Origin: Kaistella polysaccharea | Lineage (GTDB): Bacteria; Bacteroidota; Bacteroidia; Flavobacteriales; Weeksellaceae | NCBI RefSeq assembly: GCF_020410745.1 | Contig: NZ_CP084528.1 | Span: 806,001-870,000 of the forward strand | DNA length: 64,000 nt | Direction: 5' to 3' | Part shown: in pieces, positions 53,816-62,415 of the stretch | Layout of the letters: each line of letters opens with the position of its first letter | Numbering within the stretch: position 1 is the first letter of the stretch | Notes under the pieces: generated by a model | What the model was told of the DNA's origin: nothing | The model's database searches: none | Seen by the model: the letters and a program-made list of their open reading frames with translations, nothing else | Program-made: the position numbers and the translations under genes

Positions 53816-55427
53816 ACTTCAATTCTTTTAATTGTTTCTGAATTTCCTGATCAAGTGTATTTCCTTCCGCAAAAAGATTTGTTAAATGAGTTTCAAAGTT
53901 TTCCATTTTAGTCGCAAACTCATCCGCCGTAATATCAGTGTATTCAATCTTCACTTCAAAATATTGCCCTGCAGAAAAAGAGTAATTCTTGGCTGCAATT
54001 TCTTCTTTACTTACCACAACAGATAGATCTTCTACTGCTTCTTTTTGATTAAAAGTTGAAATTATTTCGTCTTCTTCAGCCGTGGTTAAAACTGTTCGCT
54101 GGTTTTTACCTTCTTTAATAGTGTTGCCCAATTTAGAAGCATCCATCAAAACAATATGTTGGTTGTCTGCTTTTTTATCCAGAAACAAAACCGAAACATT
54201 GGTTCCGGTACTGGCAAAAATATTACTCGGCATACTTACCACACCTCGCAACCAGCCGTTGTCAATTAAGCGTTCGCGAATCTTTTTTTCAATTCCCGAT
54301 TGAGCCGTGATAAATCCGGTAGGAACTACAATAGCGGCTTTTCCATTATCGTTTAAACTGTACATAATGTGCTGAATGAACATCAGGTAAATCGACATTG
54401 CTTCTTTTTTACTTTTAGGAATATTGGGAATTCCGGCAAAGAATCTTTTCTTAAAAGCATCTTTATCTAAATCTGCATGAAAATCAGAGAAGTCTAATTT
54501 AAACGGCGGATTCGAAACGATATAATCAAATTTAGATTCCAAATAATAAGGTTGTGCAATGGTATTGGTTTTAATAATATTCGGGATGGAATGCGTCAGG
54601 TTATTCAAAACCAAATTCAACCTCAACATATTACTCGACTTCTGGGAAATATCTTCCGAATAAATGGTACAGTTTTCTTCCCCAATTTGATGCGCAAGAC
54701 TCATCAATAAAGTTCCTGAACCCGCACTTGGATCATAACATTTAGCGCCTTTCACCGATTCCGGCACCATAATTTGCGCCATGATTCTGGCAACCGCATG
54801 TGGGGTGTAATATTCGGCATATTTACCACCCGAATCGGTATTGTAATCTTTAATTAAATATTCAAAAATGGTCGCAAAGAAATCATATTTCTGCTTGAAC
54901 ATTTCTTCAAAACTAAATTCGAAGAGTTTATTGATCAAGGCTTTACAAAAGGCATCTCGCTGTGAACTGTCCGAAATAAACTGGCTTAATTCATCGAACA
55001 AAATATCTTTCGCACCTGTAAATGATTTCACAGAAAACACTTCTGCATTCTGAATACTGATTTGGCGCAAAGTATCATCAAAGAGTTTGGCAAAATCACC
55101 ATCATTCTGTTTAGAAAACAAATGAGAGATCAAATGTTCCGGTTGAAGTCTTGGAATATTAGGATCTAAAGCAGCTAATAAAAACTGGTAATCATCTTCC
55201 GGTAAATCTCGTAATGCTTTAGAGAATTTCTTTTCATCTTCAACAATTGCAGGCATTTCTTGCTTTACGGCATATCTGAATTTATCGTTTAAGAATTTAT
55301 AAAGAAAAACCTGGGTGATAATCTTAAATTCGTTGCCATCATTTCCCAAACCATAAATTGCGCAAACACTTTTCAGATTATCGATGAGCGACTTGGTCTT
55401 GGTAATGAATTGAATATCGTGGGTCAT
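53802..55427 (-). CDS. hsdM: Type I restriction-modification methyltransferase HsdM
   Basis: A 541-residue N6-adenine methyltransferase. The N-terminal HsdM_N helical domain (to about 160) is followed by the Rossmann methylase with motif I DPSAGSGTLL (near residue 233) and catalytic NPPF (near 305). Length matches HsdM. It starts 3 bp after hsdR and overlaps hsdS by 14 bp, so the three type I subunits are made together. It methylates the host site and stabilises the complex. Confidence 0.96.
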   Translation of the reverse strand: MTHDIQFITKTKSLIDNLKSVCAIYGLGNDGNEFKIITQVFLYKFLNDKFRYAVKQEMPAIVEDEKKFSKALRDLPEDDYQFLLAALDPNIPRLQPEHLISHLFSKQNDGDFAKLFDDTLRQISIQNAEVFSVKSFTGAKDILFDELSQFISDSSQRDAFCKALINKLFEFSFEEMFKQKYDFFATIFEYLIKDYNTDSGGKYAEYYTPHAVARIMAQIMVPESVKGAKCYDPSAGSGTLLMSLAHQIGEENCTIYSEDISQKSSNMLRLNLVLNNLTHSIPNIIKTNTIAQPYYLESKFDYIVSNPPFKLDFSDFHADLDKDAFKKRFFAGIPNIPKSKKEAMSIYLMFIQHIMYSLNDNGKAAIVVPTGFITAQSGIEKKIRERLIDNGWLRGVVSMPSNIFASTGTNVSVLFLDKKADNQHIVLMDASKLGNTIKEGKNQRTVLTTAEEDEIISTFNQKEAVEDLSVVVSKEEIAAKNYSFSAGQYFEVKIEYTDITADEFATKMENFETHLTNLFAEGNTLDQEIQKQLKELKYERN

Positions 55428-55430
55428 ATT

Positions 55431-58400
55431 TTAGTTATATTGATATTGTTGCAAATACTCGTTTGCAATCATATTATTAATAGTTTCTGTGGTGGCATAA
55501 TCCAAAGGAATATTTTCGTTCTTCTTGAATTCCTGTACCACCAATTGCAGAAGATAGCATTTGAAGTAAGGTTCATTTTTACGCAAATCATCTTGGTTGA
55601 TGAGTTTCTCATCCACCTGTTGTTTCACTTGCATTAAGGCACGGTGCAGTTGGCTTTCTTTTGCGTTCAAAGTTCCCTTTTCTTTTAAGCGTTTATGAAT
55701 ACGCGTATATTTTTCGTCGTTTTCATATTTAGCTTTTAGCAAAGCATTTTTACGGTTGAGTTCTTTGGCTTTATCGTAGATCTTTTGGAGCAAATGCATG
55801 TTCTCCACCATATCGTTTTGGGTGACTTCGCTCAGATTTTTCTTTTTGAAAAGTCTTTCCAATTCTTCCCGTAACGTAACAAAGTGTACATCCTGCTGAT
55901 CGAAATTATGCTGCAGCGATTCTCTGGCTTTACGAAGAATATCTTTGAATTCATCGGCAAGAACCAATTCACTTTCATCAATTTTTATAAACTGAAAGAT
56001 AATATCTTCGAGCGCAGTATTCAGCAGATTTTTAGAAGCTTCTTCATTTCCTATACTTTCTACGAAATTAAGATTATCTATTCTGTTTTGGGCAATAAGA
56101 AGTAAACCATTTAAGACATTAAAATCTTCAATTCCGTGCAAAGCATCATAACCATTTACGGCAATAATGTTTTTCAATTCCTTTGCCGTTCGCAACGCTT
56201 TTACTAAACGCAATAATTCTTTTTTGTCGGTCAGTTGTTCAATCTGCTGAGAGAACAATTCTCTGTTTTCGGTATCGTAATGAAATAAGGTTTCCTTGAT
56301 TTCTTTTAACTCGTCTTTAATTTCCTGTTCAGATTTAAAAAGATGCGAATACATTTCCATTTCATCGCCTAACTGATCCTGCAACTCATCAAAATACATC
56401 TTGTTAGTTCGGTCAAATGCTTTGGAGATATCGGCAAAATCTACTACATATCCGTACTTGTATTTTTTATAAGGACGATTAACCCGGGTTAAAGTCTGCA
56501 GTAAATTATGATCTTGAATAACTCTTGCCAAATACAATTTCTTTAAACGTTTGGCATCAAAACCAGTGAGCAACATATTGTAAACAAATAGCAAATCAAC
56601 TTTGGCTTTTTTGTACGCGCCAATCAAATCTTTGCGAATGGTTTTATCGTTTTCGTCGTGCAGAATTAATGCAGCAGTTAATTTCGGCTCTTCGTTATGT
56701 CCATATTTTGGTTTAGATTCAGCTACCATCAAAAGACTAGCATCAGTTTCCTGTTCGCCATATTTCTCCTGAAATAATCTAAACAATTCTTTTGCTTGCG
56801 GCGCAGAATCACAAACTACCATTCCACCTAAAGAAGTATCCTGTTGATCTCTTCTAAACTGAATTAAATCTTTGGTGATATAGTCCAAAAGTGGGTCGGC
56901 AAATTTTTTGTCAGCATAAATATCTCGGGCGGTAATTTCACCTTTCAATATTTTAATCTTTTCCATCACCTCCTGCATCTGGATTTTGAAACTTCCTTCA
57001 ATTTCCTCTCTTATCAAACGCAAAGTATAACCATCGGCAATAGAACTGTTGTAATAATACTTGTGAAAATAATTACCGAAGAGCATTTTAGAATCATAAT
57101 CTTTGGCAACTTCTCGTAACAAAGGCGTTCCTGTTAAAGCGATGATCACGGCATTCCGATCAGAATTGATGAGGTTTGCCAGGTAATTTCCTTTTGGATT
57201 ATAACTTCGGTGTGCTTCATCTAAAAAGTAAATCCGCTGCACATTGATATCATAATTCAGATCTTTAACAGAAATAGCATCTTCACTAAATTTTTGAATA
57301 TTCACCACCGTAATTTCCGGCACACCGCTATCGTTATGAATCGCGCCAACCACTTTTAAATCTTTAATAAAATCCTGACGAGAATTCACCTGATTAACTT
57401 TCAATCCACGATTCGCAAATTCACTGGATGATTGAATTAATAAATCCAAACGGTCGACGATGAAATAGAACTTAGGAATGATTTGTTTTTTTGCGAAATA
57501 GTTGGTCAAATATTTTACGTTATAATATGCTAAAGCCGTTTTACCTGAACCTTGCGTATGCCAGATAATCCCTTTGTTTTGACCTTGGTCTAATTTCGAA
57601 GATATCGCTTGAGTTGCAAACAACTGCGGATAGCGCATAATGTGCTTCTGATAAGAGATCTTTCCTGCATTTTCTTCTTCTACGTACGCAATCGCATATT
57701 GCAAGATGAATTGCAAACGTTCTCTGCTCAATAAAGAAGTGAGAATTCTATTTGTTGGTGTTTTATCCTGTTTGTTGATGATATACTCGGGACTATCTTT
57801 AATCACCACAATATTATTATCCTTTAAAACTTGATTTTCAATATCTTCTGATAAAGTCAATAAAGTTTGTTTTACGGGATATTCTAAATCCTCTCTGAAA
57901 TAATTAAAGTTAACCTGATCATTAGATGGAGTTGCATAGAAAGCCCCAAAAATCGGTTCTACGATACCATCTTCATATTCCATGTTATTGGAGAATATGA
58001 GTAACTGGGATATATTTACAAAGCGACGGAAATGTTTATTTTTAAAACGGGTGTTGATTCTATTTCGTTCTGCAATAACTCCTTCTTTATTATGCGGTTT
58101 TTTAACTTCAACAAAAGCCAGTGGCAAACCATTGATTAAAATGGTGATATCTGGTCTGAATTCCTCATCACCGGATTTGCAGGTTAATTCGGTGGTAACG
58201 TGAAAACTGTTATTTTTAAAGTTTTCAAAATCAATCAATTTGATTCCGGAAGTGGCCGTCAATCTTTCGTAAAATTTCTTACCTAAATCTTCAAAATCTA
58301 ATTCCAGGTTAATTTCATCTAATAATCTATGAGATTCTTCTTCAGAAATACCATTGATCTTTGAAATCTGGGGAATAAAAATAGAGGAGAAAATATTATT

Positions 58401-58505
58401 CTCCTCTATTCTATTTTGATCTTTTAAAGAAATGTATTGATAACCCAGTCGCATTAAATGCAAAATAGCTGGGAGTTTTACTCTCGAATCTTCGTTAAAC
58501 TTCAT
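55431..58505 (-). CDS. hsdR: Type I restriction endonuclease subunit HsdR
   Basis: A 1024-residue translocase-nuclease. The N-terminal PD-(D/E)xK nuclease is seen in RPDITILINGLPLAFVEVKKPH near residues 120-137. The SF2 helicase motor has Walker A TQGSGKTA near 315, DEAH box FLDEAHRSY near 428, motif III ALTGTPL and motif VI LTRVNRPYK. The C-terminal 250 residues are helical and bind HsdM. First gene of the island operon. No stop or frameshift, so the enzyme should be active. Confidence 0.96.
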   Translation of the reverse strand: MKFNEDSRVKLPAILHLMRLGYQYISLKDQNRIEENNIFSSIFIPQISKINGISEEESHRLLDEINLELDFEDLGKKFYERLTATSGIKLIDFENFKNNSFHVTTELTCKSGDEEFRPDITILINGLPLAFVEVKKPHNKEGVIAERNRINTRFKNKHFRRFVNISQLLIFSNNMEYEDGIVEPIFGAFYATPSNDQVNFNYFREDLEYPVKQTLLTLSEDIENQVLKDNNIVVIKDSPEYIINKQDKTPTNRILTSLLSRERLQFILQYAIAYVEEENAGKISYQKHIMRYPQLFATQAISSKLDQGQNKGIIWHTQGSGKTALAYYNVKYLTNYFAKKQIIPKFYFIVDRLDLLIQSSSEFANRGLKVNQVNSRQDFIKDLKVVGAIHNDSGVPEITVVNIQKFSEDAISVKDLNYDINVQRIYFLDEAHRSYNPKGNYLANLINSDRNAVIIALTGTPLLREVAKDYDSKMLFGNYFHKYYYNSSIADGYTLRLIREEIEGSFKIQMQEVMEKIKILKGEITARDIYADKKFADPLLDYITKDLIQFRRDQQDTSLGGMVVCDSAPQAKELFRLFQEKYGEQETDASLLMVAESKPKYGHNEEPKLTAALILHDENDKTIRKDLIGAYKKAKVDLLFVYNMLLTGFDAKRLKKLYLARVIQDHNLLQTLTRVNRPYKKYKYGYVVDFADISKAFDRTNKMYFDELQDQLGDEMEMYSHLFKSEQEIKDELKEIKETLFHYDTENRELFSQQIEQLTDKKELLRLVKALRTAKELKNIIAVNGYDALHGIEDFNVLNGLLLIAQNRIDNLNFVESIGNEEASKNLLNTALEDIIFQFIKIDESELVLADEFKDILRKARESLQHNFDQQDVHFVTLREELERLFKKKNLSEVTQNDMVENMHLLQKIYDKAKELNRKNALLKAKYENDEKYTRIHKRLKEKGTLNAKESQLHRALMQVKQQVDEKLINQDDLRKNEPYFKCYLLQLVVQEFKKNENIPLDYATTETINNMIANEYLQQYQYN

Positions 58506-58859
58506 CTCACGTATAATAGTTTGTTGTAAATATAAGAAATGTTCGCACGTTCAGAAAAAGAAAATAAAAGAAAAAATCATGATATTTTCCCTACGCAAAA
58601 CAACGTCTTTTTGTTTATTTAGTTGAGACATTGTTTTTAATCACCTCTACGTTTTTGTCACCTCCCACTCTCCTCCCACACTCCTTCCCAAAAACCTCTC
58701 TTTTCGGGAACATTCCGCAACAATCCCGCAACACTTCCGCAATAAAGAGATCGCTTAAAGAAAATTAGATTGACATTAATTCGAAAATAAACAAGATGCA
58801 GTATTAATTTATTAATTATCTTGCAATCTTTAAAATTAATAATCTCGTAGTTACCCGTT
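58506..58859. promoter_or_regulatory. Divergent intergenic region with 11-bp triplicate
   Basis: This 354-bp gap between hsdR and the RsbQ-like gene must hold both promoters, although no clean TAnnTTTG box stands out for either. It contains three near-identical 11-mers in tandem: ATTCCGCAACA (58712-58722), ATCCCGCAACA (58723-58733) and CTTCCGCAATA (58734-58744). One helical turn per unit fits cooperative binding of a regulator along one DNA face (inference). A C-rich tract lies just before. Confidence 0.55.
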
Positions 58860-59651
58860 ATGAATGCGATTCAACGAAATAATGTACATGTTAAAGGCAA
58901 GGGAACGCAGGTGATGCTGTTTGCACATGGTTTTGGGTGTGATCAGAACATGTGGCGTTTTGTTGCTCCTGCTTTTGAAGAAGACTATAAAGTGGTATTG
59001 TTTGATCATGTGGGTGCAGGCAATTCTGATTTGTCGGCTTACACCACAGAGAAGTATTCAGAACTGGAAGGATATGCCGCTGACCTCGTGGAAATTTGTG
59101 AAGAAATGGAATTGAAAGACGTTATTTTTGTCGGTCATTCCGTAAGTTCCATCATTGGAATGATCGCCTCTTTGCAATCACCGAGTCTTTTCAAATCATT
59201 AATAATGGTAAGTCCATCGCCGTCTTACATCAATGAGGGTGATTATGTGGGCGGCTTTACAAGAGAGCAAATTACAGAATTGCTGGAGGCCTTAGACAAC
59301 AATCACTTGGGCTGGTCAATGACCATGGCACCCGTCATCATGGCAAACCCGGAGCGTGGCGAATTGGCAGAAGAACTGTCGAACAGTTTTTGTCGTACCA
59401 ATCCCGACATTGCAAAAGATTTTGCCCGCACAACCTTCTTTTCAGATAAAAGAGATTTACTGCCTAAAGTTGAAATTCCTACCCTTATTTTACAGTGTTC
59501 AGACGATGTGATCGCGCCGGAAGAGGTTGGCATTTATATGCATGAAAAGATAAAAGACAGTCAGTTGGTCATTATGGAAGCAACCGGACATTGCCCCAAT
59601 CTCAGTGCACCGGAAGAAACTATTGCAGCCATGAAAGCATTTCTCTCATGA
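58860..59651 (+). CDS. RsbQ-like alpha/beta hydrolase
   Basis: A 263-residue alpha/beta hydrolase closely matching B. subtilis RsbQ throughout: AHGFGCDQNMWRFVAPAFEEDYKVVLFDHVGAGNSDL, GHSVSSIIGM with nucleophile Ser94, LILQCSDDVIAP with Asp216, and ATGHCPNLS with His244. RsbQ, and the plant receptors KAI2 and D14, bind a hydrophobic ligand in the closed pocket and signal to a partner. The stop overlaps the start of the PAS histidine kinase (ATGA), so the pair is translationally coupled. The identity of the ligand is unknown. Confidence 0.92.
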   Translation: MNAIQRNNVHVKGKGTQVMLFAHGFGCDQNMWRFVAPAFEEDYKVVLFDHVGAGNSDLSAYTTEKYSELEGYAADLVEICEEMELKDVIFVGHSVSSIIGMIASLQSPSLFKSLIMVSPSPSYINEGDYVGGFTREQITELLEALDNNHLGWSMTMAPVIMANPERGELAEELSNSFCRTNPDIAKDFARTTFFSDKRDLLPKVEIPTLILQCSDDVIAPEEVGIYMHEKIKDSQLVIMEATGHCPNLSAPEETIAAMKAFLS

Positions 59652-60772
59652 TTCCGGATCCCCCTCAAAATAATAGTATTTCGCACCGGGAAGCAGATGA
59701 TTTCTTTGAAGAGTCCTTCTCTGGTTTTGTCATTGCCGATGAGAAGAACAGAATTATTCGCAGCAATAGGTGCGTTTCTGCCTGGCTCGGGATTTCTGCG
59801 GAGGAAATAAAAGGCAAAAGGTTTTCGGATCTGCTCTCCATTGGGAGTAAGATTTACTTTGAAACGCATCTTTCACCCCTTCTGAAAATGCAGGGATATT
59901 TTGATGAAATTCTGGTGGAATTAAGTGGTGTCTCGGATCAACGATTAAAAATTTTGATTAATGGTAAAGAATCGGCTCCGAAAGAAGACGGTTCAAAATT
60001 GATTTACTACACGCTTTTAAAAGCTTCTGACCGCGTGCAGTACGAGCAGAATTTACAATATGCCAGAAGCATCGCTGAAAAGGAATTGGAAGCTGAACGG
60101 GAAAATGTACTCTTAAGGGAACAATTGATCGCCGTTTTGGGACATGACTTGCGGAATCCGCTCGGTGCAATAACCATGACGGTTGGCGTTTTAGAGCGCG
60201 CACTTAAAGAGGAGCACCAGAAAAAAATGCTCGGGATTTTAAAGCGAAGCACCTACCGCATGAATGAGCTTATCGGAAATGTGATGGATTTTGCGCGTAC
60301 GCGAATGGGTGTAGGAATTGTGATCACGCCGCAAGAGGTCGACTTACAAGCCCTCCTGGAACACGTAGTCGAAGAGTTGAAGTTCTTATTCCCGAACCGA
60401 CTGATCGAGACTGAATTCGCTCTTCCGGAAACGGTTCATTGTGATGCAGACCGAATTTCTCAACTTGCCTCCAACCTTCTCGCAAATGCCTTGACTCACG
60501 GTAATCCGGGATCTCCGGTTTATTTTAGGGCCATCAATACGCCCGACAACCTCGAAATTTCTGTGGCCAATGAGGGGGAACCTATCCCGGAAACGTTGCA
60601 GGCAATTTTATTTACGCCTTTCAAGCGGGAAAGAAACAGTCCGAGCAAAAACGGGCTGGGTTTAGGCCTTTACATCGCAGATCAAATTGCGCAGGCACAT
60701 GGCGCGACGTTGTCCTTTGTTTCCAATGAAACGGAAACGCGGTTTACTTTTTTGATGCAATGGGAGCATTAA
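59648..60772 (+). CDS. PAS-domain histidine kinase coupled to the RsbQ-like gene
   Basis: From the ATG at 59648 this is a 374-residue soluble kinase. It has one N-terminal PAS (about 18-120; FSGFVIADEKNRIIRSN), a coiled linker (about 127-160), HisKA with acceptor His166 in LGHDLRNPLGA, and a full HATPase_c (LASNLLANALTHG; NGLGLGLYIADQIA). The longer frame to 59591 would lie inside the hydrolase, so the overlap ATGA start is used. In Bacillus, RsbQ acts on PAS-PP2C RsbP; here the PAS partner is a kinase. No regulator is adjacent. Confidence 0.9.
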   Translation: MIPDPPQNNSISHREADDFFEESFSGFVIADEKNRIIRSNRCVSAWLGISAEEIKGKRFSDLLSIGSKIYFETHLSPLLKMQGYFDEILVELSGVSDQRLKILINGKESAPKEDGSKLIYYTLLKASDRVQYEQNLQYARSIAEKELEAERENVLLREQLIAVLGHDLRNPLGAITMTVGVLERALKEEHQKKMLGILKRSTYRMNELIGNVMDFARTRMGVGIVITPQEVDLQALLEHVVEELKFLFPNRLIETEFALPETVHCDADRISQLASNLLANALTHGNPGSPVYFRAINTPDNLEISVANEGEPIPETLQAILFTPFKRERNSPSKNGLGLGLYIADQIAQAHGATLSFVSNETETRFTFLMQWEH

Positions 60773-61140
60773 ATAGTATTGCAGAAGACCGCCTAACTCT
60801 GTTTAGTGGAAAGGAATATGGCTCAATTTGTTTAATAGTCAGAGAAAGAATATTTCTTCCACAGCCATAATCAAATTGAAATAATGGTGAAAGAGAATCG
60901 TGTTTTCTGTAGCGATGAAAAGTTTTCTAACCTAATTTCTCCAGAAAAATTTAACGTGGTCAAGTGAAACCAGAGCAAAGCGTTGAACGAAGCTTTCTTT
61001 TGAGCTGTTTTTTTAAATTGATATTGCAATTCTACTTCAATGTGAGGCGACGATTGACCAATGGTTTCCGCTTTCTTTGTCTAGAATTAAAAGGCTAATC
61101 TATTAAAAACGAAAATTTTACAAAATAAATTCAGGATTTT
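60773..61140. other. Intergenic region without supported gene
   Basis: This 368-bp stretch between the PAS kinase and lycopene cyclase has no tRNA and no clear promoter. An open plus frame at 60839-60967 (42 codons, immediately after a stop) encodes protein-like sequence with an internal ATG, but lacks a start or ribosome site. It may be a decayed gene end. Nothing else was seen. Confidence 0.4.
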
Positions 61141-62298
61141 TTAGAGTTGATTCAATCCAGCAATCATAAAGGGTCCGATTGGCAGCGCAGTCACAATTTT
61201 AAGATCATCCCAAACCGTACTTTCATTTCCTAAAAATTTTAAAATATCTTCCGGCGAGCGTTTTGAAAACATCGTCGAGAAAATTTCTTTTCCTTGCATC
61301 TTCCCAGACAGAATAACTTCCAGCAAAGTGCGGTCATACCATTCATACCGCTTGTCATCAAACGATTTTTCCGGGTTTGGATTTTTTTGTTGCACTAAAT
61401 TTTCGATAATTTGTGCCGTATTTTTCTGCACAAACTGAAAGGTATAGCCACTGCTTGCCTTCGTGTAACCGCCGGCTGTTCCAATGTTGATGATGCGATT
61501 AAAAGCATCGCTCTTTCGCTCAAACTTGGCCAGAGACATGGGGATGATTCCAAATTCGGTATGGGTAATTTCGTAATCTGAAATCTGAAGATCATTTTTA
61601 ATATAATGCTTCAAGGCTGTTTGATATTCTTCTTTTGGCAAAACACTTTTACTGAACAAGGTGTACTCTACCAGAGCTTCCGTGGGGCTTGTGGGTAAAA
61701 CATACATGAAGGTGGCACCATGTTTTTGATCTAAGGTAAAGTCCATTAAAGTTCCAACCTTTGCATCGAAAGTATCTGCTGTAGTTTTAATCACCCAACC
61801 CGTAAAATGTTGAAGCAAGGAATTTTCTTCTGTAATCTTCGGATTAAATAAAGAGGTTGAATTGAATAAATAGTCAGCTTGGTACCTATTATCCTCAGTT
61901 TCTACAGTCGCCGCAAGGGCGTCTGAAGTAATCCCTTTTATATTTTCATTTTTAAAGGTTACATTTTCAAAATTGGAGGCGTAGGAAAGAACAAAGTCAT
62001 AAAAATCTTTTCCCTGTATCATTTTGTAGCGGTACTTTTCCAGATCAAATTGGCGGGTAAAATCTTCATTTTTAAAAATCAGTGATTTCCATTCATGCGT
62101 GACCACCGATTCAAAAAGACCTTTTCCTTCCTCCCAAAAACACCAGGTACGGTCGTTTGCATTTTTCTGAACGCGATCAATCACGAGGATTTTTTTAGAT
62201 TGCAAAACGGGATCGATCAACAATCGGTAAAGCAAACTTAACCCCGCACACCCCGAGCCGGCAATGATATAATCGTATTTTGAATTGGTATTGTTCAT
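61141..62298 (-). CDS. crtY: Lycopene beta-cyclase, CrtY type
   Basis: A 385-residue flavoprotein with N-terminal FAD-binding YDYIIAGSGCAGLSLLYRLL and the CrtY/CrtL motifs DRTWCFWEEG near 48, GTAGGYTKASSGYTF near 273 and EIFSTMFSKRSPEDIL near 341. It cyclises lycopene to beta-carotene, a step toward the yellow zeaxanthin pigments of flavobacteria. The other carotenoid genes (crtB, crtI, crtZ) are not in the window. Single gene, 117 bp from mnmE. Confidence 0.95.
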   Translation of the reverse strand: MNNTNSKYDYIIAGSGCAGLSLLYRLLIDPVLQSKKILVIDRVQKNANDRTWCFWEEGKGLFESVVTHEWKSLIFKNEDFTRQFDLEKYRYKMIQGKDFYDFVLSYASNFENVTFKNENIKGITSDALAATVETEDNRYQADYLFNSTSLFNPKITEENSLLQHFTGWVIKTTADTFDAKVGTLMDFTLDQKHGATFMYVLPTSPTEALVEYTLFSKSVLPKEEYQTALKHYIKNDLQISDYEITHTEFGIIPMSLAKFERKSDAFNRIINIGTAGGYTKASSGYTFQFVQKNTAQIIENLVQQKNPNPEKSFDDKRYEWYDRTLLEVILSGKMQGKEIFSTMFSKRSPEDILKFLGNESTVWDDLKIVTALPIGPFMIAGLNQL

Positions 62299-62415
62299 GT
62301 AAAATTTTGAGGTGATCTTCTAGATATCAATAGAATATTTGAACAGAATGTTCTTGGATAAAGATAGACTTTTGGAGGGTTGAAAATTGTAAATAAGTGT
62401 CTAAAATTGCGGGAT

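Noticed and set aside
53802-58505. Frameshift or phase-variable inactivation of the type I RM genes
   Set aside because: hsdR, hsdM and hsdS are all full length with intact motifs; the repeat in hsdS keeps the frame.
60773-61140. tRNA or riboswitch in the gap before crtY
   Set aside because: No cloverleaf, no known riboswitch core and no promoter; left as an empty intergenic region.
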